Below, piece after piece: positions 9,506-17,742 of a stretch of 36,909 nucleotides of DNA. Position 1 is the first letter of the stretch; every line of letters starts with the position of its first letter. This DNA is from JBBAEA01 sp041656175 (lineage in GTDB: Bacteria; Myxococcota_A; Bradymonadia; UBA4248). The position numbers and the translations under genes are program-made. Under the pieces are notes generated by a model that had not been told where the DNA came from, did not search any database, and saw only the letters and a list, made by a program, of their open reading frames with translations. The DNA lies in NCBI GenBank assembly GCA_041656175.1, contig JBBAEA010000013.1, positions 1 to 36,909 of the forward strand, written 5' to 3'.

Positions 9506-9931
9506 ATGCGTAATTTATTTGAGCTCATCGCGAAGCTACACCGCCGCAATAAGCAATCCAAGTTCCAGCGCCAAGGTATGACGCTCATCGAGATTATGAT
9601 CGTTGTTACCCTCATGGTCGCCATTATGGGGCTTATCGGCTGGAACATTCTCGGACAAGCTGATAAGGCCAATGACGGACTTGCACAAACACAGCTTAGG
9701 TCGCTTAAGGGAAATATCGAAGCCTATCGCCTCTACTACCGCAAAATGCCAGAGCGCTTTGAAGACCTCATCAACACCCCCGATAATCGCAAGATCATCG
9801 AAGAAGTTCCTGAAGACCCTTGGGGCAACGCCTACGTTTTCGAGAAAACAGGGAACAAAATAAAAATCTTTTCCGTCGGCTCCGATGGGCTAGCCAACAC
9901 GGAAGACGACATCGTTGTTAACGTTAATTAA
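9506..9931 (+). CDS. gspG: Type II secretion system major pseudopilin GspG
   Basis: Major pseudopilin. The prepilin peptidase site is clear: cleavage after G24 gives a mature N-terminus MTLIEIMIVV with the conserved Glu at mature position 5, followed by the hydrophobic helix. The body has the GspG features LRSLKGNIEAYRLYYRKMP, a proline-tryptophan motif EDPWGNAYVF, and the C-terminal calcium-binding loop GSDGLANTEDDI. Length is 141 residues (117 mature). A strong ribosome site, AGGAGAAG, precedes ATG 9506. It is the last gene of the run; the minor pseudopilins and gspL/gspM are not in this window. Confidence 0.97.
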   Translation: MRNLFELIAKLHRRNKQSKFQRQGMTLIEIMIVVTLMVAIMGLIGWNILGQADKANDGLAQTQLRSLKGNIEAYRLYYRKMPERFEDLINTPDNRKIIEEVPEDPWGNAYVFEKTGNKIKIFSVGSDGLANTEDDIVVNVN

Positions 9932-9954
9932 GAGATTCTAAACTAAAAATGAGA

Positions 9955-9985
9955 GAAGCGGGCGAGCATCAACTTGCCCGTTTCT
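9955..9985 (+). terminator. Intrinsic terminator after gspG, probably bidirectional
   Basis: Stem CGGGCGAG (9958-9965) pairs with CTTGCCCG (9972-9979), with a six-base CATCAA loop and a following T-rich tract TTTCTTCTTTC. The reverse strand has a shorter T tract (CATTTTTAG) beyond the hairpin. It sits between convergent gspG and the pseudouridine synthase. Confidence 0.75.
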
Positions 9986-9994
9986 TCTTTCATA

Positions 9995-10990
9995 TTATTC
10001 GTGTGAAATGTCATTGGTTTGGTTTTTCGCAAAGTATTGTGCGTGTTTTGTGGGCAGATGGCGTTCATCCAGCGCTAAATTCATGCTTTTCTCGAATATG
10101 TCGGGAAGCTCGCTGGTGTACGAAAACGCTTCACCGCGCCACGAAAATGTTAGCTTTGAAGCGTGTAAGAGATGCCGATACGGTAAATAGTCGGGAACTT
10201 CCTCGTCATCCAAGTAGGCCTTATAGAAAGCTTCGCCAAAAAAATAGAGCTTATCACCCAAAATTGGTGTTCTTTGCAGTGCTAAGTGCGCCCTGAGTTG
10301 GTGCTGGCGCCCCGTAATAGGCCGTAAGCAAACTAAAGCGAGGGCAGCATTTCGTTCTAGGGCGCGTACATCGCTTTGGGCACTGAGTTTACCGTGGCCC
10401 ATGCAAAGTTTTGGGAGCAAAGTGCCCGCGTAACCCAGTGCATCGCAAATACTACGTTTCTTCCCAAGTTCATGTCGGCAAAATGGGTCGTAAACGACGG
10501 CTTTGTAGTCTTTGAGAACTTCGCAGCTAAGGAACAATTTTCCGAGTTGCGCGCTGACCTTTGCGGTCTTTGCCACAAGCAGTAAACCCGAACTTTCCTT
10601 ATCGAGGCGGTGCACTACGTAGGGTGTTTTGCCTAAAACCTCTTCGACATAGACGGTAACGCAGTTGCGATATGCACGCGCCGTCGGGTGCACGAGCATG
10701 CCAGCGGGCTTATCAAAACACCAAAACGCGTCGTTCTCATCGATAAGTCGCAGTTCATCAAACTGTGGTTCCTCATCGTTGAGTTTCTGAATAAGCCTTA
10801 CAACGTCGCCCGCTTGTACGCGCAAAGACGCCTTGGCCTCGCGCGCGGGTTCAAGACTAACAGCACCGTTGTTTATGCACTTTTGGGCTTGCGTTCTCGA
10901 TAAGCGTGTGATTTTGTGTGCCAAAAACATATCGAGACGCATATTGTTTTGTGAGTGTTCCACGACGTAGCTGCGCTCTCTGTAGTTCAT
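9995..10990 (-). CDS. RluA/RluD-family 23S rRNA pseudouridine synthase
   Basis: Isomerises uridine to pseudouridine in RNA. The 331-residue product has an N-terminal S4 RNA-binding domain (about 14-75, RLDMFLAHKITRLSRTQAQKC), the catalytic signature HRLDKESSGLLLVAK with the catalytic Asp near residue 130, and the GRQHQLRAHLA motif of the RluA family. Its architecture matches RluD (S4 plus catalytic domain), but the exact target uridines cannot be assigned. I chose ATG 10990 because GGAG lies seven bases upstream; the longer reading frame to 11104 lacks a site. It follows trmD by about 150 bases and may share its transcript. Confidence 0.9.
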   Translation of the reverse strand: MNYRERSYVVEHSQNNMRLDMFLAHKITRLSRTQAQKCINNGAVSLEPAREAKASLRVQAGDVVRLIQKLNDEEPQFDELRLIDENDAFWCFDKPAGMLVHPTARAYRNCVTVYVEEVLGKTPYVVHRLDKESSGLLLVAKTAKVSAQLGKLFLSCEVLKDYKAVVYDPFCRHELGKKRSICDALGYAGTLLPKLCMGHGKLSAQSDVRALERNAALALVCLRPITGRQHQLRAHLALQRTPILGDKLYFFGEAFYKAYLDDEEVPDYLPYRHLLHASKLTFSWRGEAFSYTSELPDIFEKSMNLALDERHLPTKHAQYFAKNQTNDISHE

Positions 10991-11137
10991 ACTCGGCTCC
11001 AAGTCTAAGTTAAGCCCTAGAATAGGCTGATTATTTGGGGCTAGCGCGTTCACAGGACAGTTTTGAAGCCATAGAGCAGCTTTGAAATTCCCCAGTTTAC
11101 GCATTTTTTGACAGTTACTACATGGACACTAGGCTTC

Positions 11138-11851
11138 CTATGTGTTGCGTTCGCTCTTAGCGCTCAAAAGATCTGGCCTAACACGTTTTGTACGCTCAAG
11201 TGCTGCTGCTTTTCGCCAAGACGCAATCGCTGCATGGTTCCCACTACGCAAAACTTCTGGCGGGCAATCACCGTTAAGATCCCAAGGACGCGTGTACTGC
11301 GGGTACTCCAAAAGCCCATCGCTAAAGCTCTCATCGAGTGAAGACTCCGCGTTTCCAAGCACCCCAGGTCTTAAGCGTGAAACCGCGTCGATCACGACCA
11401 TCGCCGCGAGCTCTCCCCCTGTTAAGACGTAATCGCCAATAGAGAGTTCCATATCGATATGCTTTCGCACTCGTTCGTCAATGCCCTCATAATGCCCGCA
11501 AAGCAAGATCATATCGCGTTCTGCCCCCGCCAAAGCACTCGCCGTCCCTTGAACAAAGCGCTGACCGCAGGGTCCGAGCAAAATCACTAAAGCTTCGGGC
11601 ATACAGCGCTGCTTTAGCGCCGCAATCGCGCGTAAAACAGGTGCTGCCATCATGAGCTGTCCCGCCCCCCCACCGTAGGGCGCATCATCTACGCGTCTAT
11701 GTTTATCCTGTGCATGGTCGCGTATTTGCTCAAAGTGTATCTCAAGTAGCCCAGCCTCTACGGCGCGAGACAATATTGATGTTGCTAAAACCGAGCTAAA
11801 CGCCTCAGGAAATAAGGTGACTACGCCAAATTTTTGAATTTTCATCGTCAT
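11138..11851 (-). CDS. trmD: tRNA (guanine-37-N1)-methyltransferase TrmD
   Basis: SAM-dependent SPOUT enzyme that methylates G37 of tRNAs and prevents frameshifting. The 237-residue product carries the DDAPYGGGAGQLMM loop, the trefoil-knot motifs LCGHYEGIDERV and SIGDYVLTGGELAAM, and the C-terminal RPWDLNGDCPPEVLRSGNHA segment that binds tRNA. It lies 13 bases downstream of rimM, the usual partner. Two candidate ATGs (11851 and 11845) exist; neither has a strong ribosome site, which suggests coupling to rimM translation. Confidence 0.97.
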   Translation of the reverse strand: MTMKIQKFGVVTLFPEAFSSVLATSILSRAVEAGLLEIHFEQIRDHAQDKHRRVDDAPYGGGAGQLMMAAPVLRAIAALKQRCMPEALVILLGPCGQRFVQGTASALAGAERDMILLCGHYEGIDERVRKHIDMELSIGDYVLTGGELAAMVVIDAVSRLRPGVLGNAESSLDESFSDGLLEYPQYTRPWDLNGDCPPEVLRSGNHAAIASWRKAAALERTKRVRPDLLSAKSERNT

Positions 11852-11864
11852 TTAAGGCGCTATA

Positions 11865-12404
11865 TTAAATATCGTAAACTTCATCGATTTGCGGCATAGT
11901 ATCAGCGCGTACGCCGATTTGCTTTTTCTCTAACTCAACGTCTTGCACGTAGTAGTCTACCCACGGCAGCATCCCTTCACCGCCCGTGGGGCGCGCATAT
12001 ATAATGATGTCAGAGGCGAGTGCAGAGTCTACATCGAGCACGCGCCCCCAAACTTTGCCATTTTCATCGATAAGGGCGAATCCAAGGAGCTCATGTGCGT
12101 AGAACTGTGACTTTAATTTGGGAAGCGCAGCTCTAGGAATATAGGCGAGCAATCCCGTCATCGACATGGCTAGGTCACGGTCATCGACTCCTTTGAGTTT
12201 TACGGCAAAAAAGCGCCCCATCGCCTTTGCCCACTCAATCGCATACGCCTGCTTTGGCTCATTGTCGTCACGTCCTAGCCATAGCTTTTTCACGCTTCCC
12301 AAGGTTGTACTCGTTTCATCAATAGGAAAGAAACGTATTTCGCCATGTACGCCGTGCGCTCTCCCGAGTTTTGCTATCAAAAGCAGCTCATCATTTTGCG
12401 TCAT
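11865..12404 (-). CDS. rimM: Ribosome maturation factor RimM
   Basis: Binds S19 and assists maturation of the 30S head. The 179-residue product has the N-terminal RimM domain (LLLIAKLGRAHGVHGEIRF) and a C-terminal PRC-barrel (LLGFALIDENGKVWGRVLDV...MLPWVDYYVQDVELEKKQIGV). ATG 12404 has GGGG about five bases upstream. It is separated from khpA by a 125-base gap that holds an intrinsic terminator, so it may have a partly independent expression level. Confidence 0.95.
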   Translation of the reverse strand: MTQNDELLLIAKLGRAHGVHGEIRFFPIDETSTTLGSVKKLWLGRDDNEPKQAYAIEWAKAMGRFFAVKLKGVDDRDLAMSMTGLLAYIPRAALPKLKSQFYAHELLGFALIDENGKVWGRVLDVDSALASDIIIYARPTGGEGMLPWVDYYVQDVELEKKQIGVRADTMPQIDEVYDI

Positions 12405-12483
12405 AAGACCCCATCACGCTATCGCGGGCAGAAGAAATAATTTAGAATCATTGAATTATTGAAAGATTGTTCAAACAAAATAC

Positions 12484-12510
12484 AAAAAAAGAGCCGCAAG
12501 GGCTCTTTTA
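12484..12510 (-). terminator. Intrinsic terminator between khpA and rimM
   Basis: On the minus strand, a nine-base stem AAAAGAGCC/GGCTCTTTT (12501-12509 with 12487-12495) has a five-base loop and runs into a T-rich tract TTTTTTTGTATTTTG. It lies after khpA and before rimM within one gene cluster and probably makes rpsP-khpA the abundant part of the transcript. Confidence 0.85.
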
Positions 12511-12529
12511 ATTCGGCAATCAATCCCTA

Positions 12530-12760
12530 CTACTCAATGATTTCGAGCACCACGCGAACGCGCAGTTTCGTAGATGCCGCATTAACGATGGTGCGTAGTG
12601 CTTGCGCAGTGCGGCCATTTTTACCAATAATTTTACCTAAATCTTCCTTAGCAACCTTCAACTCAAGTACTGAGGTTTGGGCGCCTTTCACTTCTGTCAC
12701 ACGAACTTCACTCGGATTGTCAACCAACGCTTTCGCTATGCACTCAACTAATTCTTTCAT
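12530..12760 (-). CDS. khpA: KH-domain RNA-binding protein KhpA
   Basis: A small KH-domain protein of 76 residues with a single type II KH fold and the GxxG loop (IIGKNGRTAQALRTIV). It is normally encoded between rpsP and rimM, as here. In Gram-positive bacteria KhpA partners KhpB/EloR in RNA binding and cell elongation control; its role in this lineage is not established. GGGAG lies nine bases before ATG 12760. Full length for the family. Confidence 0.95.
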   Translation of the reverse strand: MKELVECIAKALVDNPSEVRVTEVKGAQTSVLELKVAKEDLGKIIGKNGRTAQALRTIVNAASTKLRVRVVLEIIE

Positions 12761-12812
12761 CGCTCGTCACTCCCATTCCTCAATCGCGCGCACAAAACTG
12801 CGCTGTTGCTAT

Positions 12813-13052
12813 CTACTTTACACTTTTAATCAATGACTTCACCGTATCGCTAGCCTGAGCACCTTGCGCCAACCAATAGTTTACGCGCTCCATGTTAAAC
12901 GACACCTTATGCGGTTTCGCCACACTATCATAAGTTCCCAAAGCCTCAATATATCTTCCATCGCGCATGTTGCGACTATCCGTAGCGACCAGTTTGTAAA
13001 ACGGTCGATGCGTTGTCCCATGTCTCTGAAGTCTTAGACTTACTGCCATCAT
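12813..13052 (-). CDS. rpsP: 30S ribosomal protein S16
   Basis: Small-subunit protein bS16 of 79 residues, recognised from MAVSLRLQRHGTTHRPFYKLVATDSRNMRDGR and LGTYDSVAKP. Two tandem ATG codons exist (13052 and 13049). GGAGG lies only one or two bases before the first and four or five before the second, so 13049 may be the true start. First gene of the rpsP-khpA-rimM-trmD group, with its own promoter about 70 bases upstream. Confidence 0.97.
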   Translation of the reverse strand: MMAVSLRLQRHGTTHRPFYKLVATDSRNMRDGRYIEALGTYDSVAKPHKVSFNMERVNYWLAQGAQASDTVKSLIKSVK

Positions 13053-13120
13053 TCCTCCAAAATATTTTTTAATGCAAAGTTAACTGTAGTTTTACCAATC
13101 AACCACAATTAAACAACAAG

Positions 13121-13149
13121 ATTCTAACACTTCCGACTTGTTTTGTCAA
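13121..13149 (-). promoter_or_regulatory. Sigma70-type promoter for rpsP operon
   Basis: On the minus strand TTGACA (13149-13144) and TAGAAT (13126-13121) are separated by exactly 17 bases. A perfect -35 and near-perfect -10 at ideal spacing, about 70 bases before the rpsP start, fit strong constitutive expression. Confidence 0.85.
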
Positions 13150-13298
13150 GACCTCATTGCTGCCCCAATCCACCAGTAGCTAGCCTGAAGCTAGGAACGT
13201 CGAGAGGGTGTTCAAAAAAGCGTTGATAAAATCCATTGAGCTTTGTGCGGGGGCAAGCGCAAAGTCGTTAAATTGCTAATTTTCAAGCTTATTTTTTT
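13150..13298. other. Intergenic spacer upstream of rpsP promoter
   Basis: No gene or recognised RNA seen. A small inverted repeat, CTAGC-CTGAA-GCTAG, lies near 13180-13195. The spacer ends where the GC-rich repeat at 13299 starts. Confidence 0.4.
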
Positions 13299-13506
13299 GT
13301 GGGGGAAGTGTCCCCCTACGTGTCAACCCCGCGCTTTGCGCGGGTTTGCCACATCCCACAATTCCGACTACGATTTGCGCTTCACTCACGCAGGCTTGCG
13401 TTCGATTGCGCAAATCTAGTCTCATTGAGCCATCAACTCGCAAAACACTTAGTTTTGCTCGTTTCGGCTCCCCCTCCGCGGGGACACCCCGCGACGCCCC
13501 GTTCAA
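13299..13506 (-). repeat. Modular hairpin element, short form interrupted by extra palindromes
   Basis: Starts GTGGGGGAAGTGTCCCCC-TACG, continues with ACCCCGCGC/GCGCGGGTTT and ends with CCGCGGGGACACCCCGCG-ACGCCCC. These outer parts nearly match the copy at 24673-24766. The two halves are separated here by about 115 extra bases (13353-13469). The extra DNA forms its own palindrome (GACTACGATTTGCGC with GCGCAAATCTAGTC) and a smaller CGCAAAAC/GTTTTGCTCG hairpin, and has no counterpart in the 24673 copy. Confidence 0.75.
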
Positions 13507-13636
13507 TTTTTGGCATTAATCAATCTTTGCGCTTGCCTTAAAGCCAGTGCCCCAAAAACAAATCAGCGCTGCCCTAAAAATTTCATCACAGCGTTTTGCA
13601 AGAATTTGGCTTCGGCGCCGAGTTCCCTGATTGTGA

Positions 13637-13782
13637 GGGGGTAGCGCGGGATCGCCGATAAAAAGTCGCAATGAGCGTATTTTGTGCGTTGGATGGGCGA
13701 TTAGCCCATACAGCGCACAAAATAACACGCTCATTAGCGAATTTTTTGAGGAAGCCCGCGCGTAGGGGGAAACTTCCCCCAC
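13637..13782 (+). repeat. Modular hairpin element, long form (copy A2)
   Basis: G5-TAG, P1 GCGCGGG (13644-13650) with CCCGCGC (13755-13761), P2 13666-13698 with 13704-13740, and an apical stem ATGGGC-GATTA-GCCCAT. It closes with CGTA and GGGGGAAACTTCCCCC-AC. The junction ATCGCC/GAGGAAG between P1 and P2 is identical to copy A3, although the P2 sequence is different. Confidence 0.85.
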
Positions 13783-13897
13783 CAAAGTGAAATGCTAAAA
13801 AACTGCCAAATACGCGACTTTACGCTTGCCCTGAGTACACGTCCCGCACTTCAACACCAGTGAAACGCCACGACTGCTTTAAGCCTTCGTGCTAAGC

Positions 13898-14857
13898 TTA
13901 GTAGACACTTTCGCCAGTGTTTATGGGGTTTTTCCAATAGTTGATGCCAACCATACCGCGTAAGACGTAATAATAGCGCTTGCCCTCTTTATATACAACA
14001 ATGGTAGCATCCTGGATATGTTCGGGTTGCAGTTCGGAGCCGTAAACAACGGGCACCTCGCGTATAGGTAAGTCTTCGGAATTCCAATAAAGCAAAATAG
14101 TCTCGGCGTCATCGACGGTTAGCAAGACCACCTTACACCTCGCCTCCGACCCCACTGTTGAAACGGGTAAAACACTCGTTCCTTCGCCATTGGGTTGCTC
14201 CCAAGTGCCAAGAGATATGAACTGATCCTTGCGCAACTCGGTAATCGAAAGCATGCTGCAATCGGGTTTTGGTGTAAGGGCGAGTTCCTGCACTTGAACG
14301 TTGACGCTGCCACCTGTCATATTAATGAAGTTGAGATCCGCCAACATGAGATTAGCGCTATGTGAAGACAGCGTTCTCGGTACTGGAGTCGCACCTGTAG
14401 CCACGGTGGCAAAGCCCGCAAAAAGTGCGGCAATCACCGTTACGACAGAGCGGCGATTGGGTGCAACGAGAGGGCGCAAACGCGGATACAGCCAAAACGA
14501 CAAGGGCAAAACACTCAAAGCTATCAAGTCGCTCGGGTCGACAACGGCGTAGAATGAAAGCCCGATACTGGCTGCTGCCGCGCTTAGAAAAGCCGAAAAC
14601 CCAGCGCTGAGTTTAAGAGCGGAAAAAACCGCTGCAGTTGCCAAGTGCACCGATAGCCATGCACCTCGTTGCCTAACGCGTAATGCAAATGCCAAAAAAA
14701 GCGGGAACATCAATAAGCCCGCAAAATCGCTCAGCTTACCAGTTATTGTGCCAGCAAACGGCGAGGCTTTGAGAATGAAGTCATTGAGCACGAGGAGAAA
14801 AAGCGCTCCCCACCATAAGGGGTGGAGCATTCCATTACGTGGATTGAAGGGAAACAT
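13898..14857 (-). CDS. Polytopic membrane protein of unknown function, myxobacterial type
   Basis: A 319-residue protein whose first half has about five hydrophobic spans, including LWWGALFLLVLNDFILK, SDFAGLLMFPLFLAFAL, LIALSVLPLSFWLY and VVTVIAALFAGFATV. The motif ITGKLSDFAGLLM resembles hypothetical membrane proteins I recall from Myxococcota. The second half, after a span ending TVATGATPV, is soluble and likely periplasmic, with beta-rich segments and YKEGKRYYYVLRG near the end. Start uncertain: ATG 14857 gives MFPFNPRNGMLHPLWW with a weak AAGG upstream, while the frame stays open to 14968 and includes another hydrophobic stretch. Monocistronic, with no functional clue from neighbours. Confidence 0.65.
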   Translation of the reverse strand: MFPFNPRNGMLHPLWWGALFLLVLNDFILKASPFAGTITGKLSDFAGLLMFPLFLAFALRVRQRGAWLSVHLATAAVFSALKLSAGFSAFLSAAAASIGLSFYAVVDPSDLIALSVLPLSFWLYPRLRPLVAPNRRSVVTVIAALFAGFATVATGATPVPRTLSSHSANLMLADLNFINMTGGSVNVQVQELALTPKPDCSMLSITELRKDQFISLGTWEQPNGEGTSVLPVSTVGSEARCKVVLLTVDDAETILLYWNSEDLPIREVPVVYGSELQPEHIQDATIVVYKEGKRYYYVLRGMVGINYWKNPINTGESVY

Positions 14858-15150
14858 AGTCAAAACCTTGCTCTGTGATTTGTGAATAGGCGATAAAAAT
14901 AACACTGCCACAAAATATGGCATAAAGCCAAAGTTCAGGGCTTCAATGCAACGTATAGCATCGCCCATTATTCATTTAAACGCGCATTGTACAAGATATC
15001 AAGTGTAAAGAAAGGAAGAACTAAGTGGATTGAGAAGCCAGTGAGTGTTACCCCGCTTCGTTATCAGCGCGATTACGATTTGGCTTGGCTTAGTTCGGTA
15101 ACGAAAGCTGAGGGAATTAAGACTTAGCTGCCGAGAAAACAGCAAGAAAC

Positions 15151-16095
15151 CTAGCGTTCCTCGGCGAGTAGTTCGCGTGTGCGCTGCTGGACAGCGCGTT
15201 CGTATATGAGCTGACGCGCGAGGTTCTCGCTCTCTAAGGCCGTGAGCTCTGGATCATGCAGCTTTTCACCTAGAACGGCAAAGCTATGCCAGTGCTCAGA
15301 GCAAGCAATGTTTTCATAGAGAAGCTCTCCAGACTGCGCTTTTTGAAGTACAGCGATGCTATCTGGGCAGTTTATACTCACTGCGTCTGTTTTAGAAAAA
15401 GGTCCAAGTAGAACTGAAAACTCCTTGTTTTCACTAAAACGCGTGGCAAAGGATATTTCAAAGTGCAGAGGCTGGGCCGGCGCAAGCTCTGCACTGCTAT
15501 CACCCAAAGCTCGCCCCCACTGTGCCGACAAAGCCAGCAAATAAGCGCTGCGCAGTATTTGCGCTCTCTGTGCGCTGTGTACTAGAGCGTAAACAAGAAG
15601 AAAGCGTTCGTTGGGTAGGAAGTATTCAGGATTATCAAGCATAAAATTCGATACCGCCTCTTCGCTAAGGTCGATTTTAAGCTTTGCCGCCTCATGCGAC
15701 GCATAATGTTTTGCAAGCGCCTCTTTCACCGCGATGCTTCGCTGGGCTGGGCTTAACAAACTTTGCTCCTCTGCCTCGTTGGCTAAAAGCACCATTTGGA
15801 GCATTGCCCCAAACTGGCTTAGTTTTATCTGCGATCCCACTTCCATCTGGCGTACAAAATCGGGCAAAAATTGATGTGCAAGCTCAAAGTCCTGCACCGT
15901 TATCTCGTCTCCATCGACGGTAGCTAGCAGCGCCGCGCTATCGAGCACCGCATCCTCTTGCTGCCGATTGCATGCCAAAAGCATAAAGAAAAGAAAAAAC
16001 AAAACACCGAAACTCGCGATCTTGAAGCTTAAATCCAAGTGTTTGCCACTATCTTTGCTCTTCGCGCTGCTACTTGATAATTTATCCTTAAACAT
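15151..16095 (-). CDS. SurA/PpiC-like periplasmic foldase lipoprotein
   Basis: A 314-residue protein with an unusually long N-terminal region, a hydrophobic core FGVLFFLFFMLLAC, and a lipobox LLAC that would lipidate Cys42. The mature part starts with a chain resembling the SurA/PrsA N-domain (LLATVDGDEITVQDFELAHQFLPDFV), then helices and a weak parvulin-like segment (NPEYFLPNERFLLVYALVHS). A canonical PPIase active site was not recognised, so it may be chaperone-only. Start ATG 16095 avoids overlapping the phosphomannomutase end at 16125; the longer frame to 16152 would overlap it. It probably assists outer-membrane protein folding, an inference from family resemblance. Confidence 0.75.
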   Translation of the reverse strand: MFKDKLSSSSAKSKDSGKHLDLSFKIASFGVLFFLFFMLLACNRQQEDAVLDSAALLATVDGDEITVQDFELAHQFLPDFVRQMEVGSQIKLSQFGAMLQMVLLANEAEEQSLLSPAQRSIAVKEALAKHYASHEAAKLKIDLSEEAVSNFMLDNPEYFLPNERFLLVYALVHSAQRAQILRSAYLLALSAQWGRALGDSSAELAPAQPLHFEISFATRFSENKEFSVLLGPFSKTDAVSINCPDSIAVLQKAQSGELLYENIACSEHWHSFAVLGEKLHDPELTALESENLARQLIYERAVQQRTRELLAEER

Positions 16096-16124
16096 GTCCA
16101 CTTTTTGATTGATAACTAATCGTT

Positions 16125-17537
16125 CTACACGACATCCGAACTCTGTGCGCAAGCATTATACCCAAAGTCTAGCTCAACGCCGTGTTTACGAGCAACACTC
16201 TGACATTTGGCCGAAAACTCTACAAACAACGCACGACATGCCTCTGCGCTTTGAGCCTCAACACGCAAAACCAAGGCCGCTTCAGTGTTTGAAGCGCGCA
16301 GTAGCGCCCAAGCACCAGGGAAATCAATACGCGCCCCATCAAGCTCGCAAACAGAATAAAGCTCCTTATAGGCGTCTTTCAATTCTTCAACTATCTGGAA
16401 CTTTAGTGCATCGGGGCATGAAACGCGCAACTCTGGTGTAGCAAACGCCGTGGCTATACCCTCAAACTGCGTGGATATAGGTTTTCCATCGGCTATTTCA
16501 CAAAGGCTAAGCGCGGCATATAGCGCGTCGTCCACTCCAATCCATGGTTCCCCAAAGAAGTAGTGCCCACTCATCTCGCCAGCAAGCGCCGCGCCCGTTT
16601 CATGCATCTTTGCCTTGATAAGACTGTGACCCGTTTTCCACATCAAGGGCTTGCCGCCCGCGCGTTCAATCTCATCATACGTGATTTGGCTGCATTTTAC
16701 ATCAGCGATAATCGTTGCACCGGGAACGCGCTTAAGGACTTGTCTTGCAAAAAGTATGAGCAAGCGATCGGGCGATACGATCTGCCCGCGTTCATCGACT
16801 AAGCCTAGCCTATCACCATCGCCGTCAAAAGCGAGGCCAAACAACGCATCCGACTTAAGTACAGCGTTTTGTAATGCTCGCATGTTCGCGGCCTTGCCTG
16901 GGTCTGGGTGATGATTGGGAAAACGTCCATCGGGCTCGCAAAACAAAGCGATATGAGGAATTCCCAAGTTTTGGAGTAGCTTTACGATATAAGGACCAGC
17001 CGCTCCGTTCCCTGCATCAACGACTATGGGGCGCCTGTATTGCCCTAGCTTCACGCAGGCCAAAAGCGCGTTGGCGTAAGAATCGAAAACATCGCGCTGC
17101 TCTAGCCTTCCCTCTGTAGTTAGGCTGCGAAAATCGCCGTCTTTAACAAGCGCCTTGATTTCCTGTACTTGATCGCGCGCAATACTGTGACCGCGGACTA
17201 CTATTTTTAAGCCGTTCTCGTCGATGGGGTTATGCGAACCCGTTACCATTACCGCCGCTGCGCAACCAAAGTGATGCGAAGCAAAATACAAAATCGGCGT
17301 TGTCACTTCGCCAATGTCGATAACGTGAATGCCTTGCGCTCTAAGACCCGAGCTCATCGCCTCCGACAATGCTCGCGAGTGTAAACGCACATCACGCCCT
17401 AGCACAACTTGCTCGCCGGTCGTTAAAAATTTACTTCCAAGCGCTCGACCAACCGCATAACATAGTTGCGCCGTGACCTCATCTTTTACTTTGCCGCGTA
17501 TGTCGTATGCACGGAATATTTTATCATTAATGAACAT
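16125..17537 (-). CDS. manB: Phosphomannomutase/phosphoglucomutase (AlgC/ManB type)
   Basis: Interconverts hexose 6- and 1-phosphates through a phosphoserine, feeding GDP-mannose, LPS or exopolysaccharide synthesis. The 470-residue product has FRAYDIRGKV at the start, the catalytic serine loop VTGSHNP at about residues 99-105, the metal loop FDGDGDRLG near 236, and the sugar-binding GEMSGHYFF motif. All four domains are present. ATG 17537 has no clear ribosome site. The lipoprotein gene follows after 29 bases and may be co-transcribed. Substrate preference between mannose and glucose cannot be decided from sequence. Confidence 0.93.
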   Translation of the reverse strand: MFINDKIFRAYDIRGKVKDEVTAQLCYAVGRALGSKFLTTGEQVVLGRDVRLHSRALSEAMSSGLRAQGIHVIDIGEVTTPILYFASHHFGCAAAVMVTGSHNPIDENGLKIVVRGHSIARDQVQEIKALVKDGDFRSLTTEGRLEQRDVFDSYANALLACVKLGQYRRPIVVDAGNGAAGPYIVKLLQNLGIPHIALFCEPDGRFPNHHPDPGKAANMRALQNAVLKSDALFGLAFDGDGDRLGLVDERGQIVSPDRLLILFARQVLKRVPGATIIADVKCSQITYDEIERAGGKPLMWKTGHSLIKAKMHETGAALAGEMSGHYFFGEPWIGVDDALYAALSLCEIADGKPISTQFEGIATAFATPELRVSCPDALKFQIVEELKDAYKELYSVCELDGARIDFPGAWALLRASNTEAALVLRVEAQSAEACRALFVEFSAKCQSVARKHGVELDFGYNACAQSSDVV

Positions 17538-17742
17538 AACACACTAATTTAATTCGACATTGCTTGTCATGAGCTGAATTTCATTTAAATCGTTCTCAAG
17601 ATGGCTCATGCAATCTTCTAGGCTTTTTACGATAAAAGACTGCTTTTGTCTAGAAACTGCTTTCAATGCAAGCTTAATGATCTTTGTTCAATCGCTACGA
17701 CAGCGTAAAGTCGCGTATTTGTTAGCTTTTTTGTGGTTTTCT
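17538..17742. other. Intergenic spacer upstream of phosphomannomutase
   Basis: No gene, tRNA or clear promoter recognised in these 205 bases. It abuts the hairpin element at 17743. Confidence 0.35.

Noticed and set aside
10008..10903. Plus-strand frames opposite the pseudouridine synthase
   Set aside because: They are shadows of the minus-strand gene, which has the HRLDKESSG signature.
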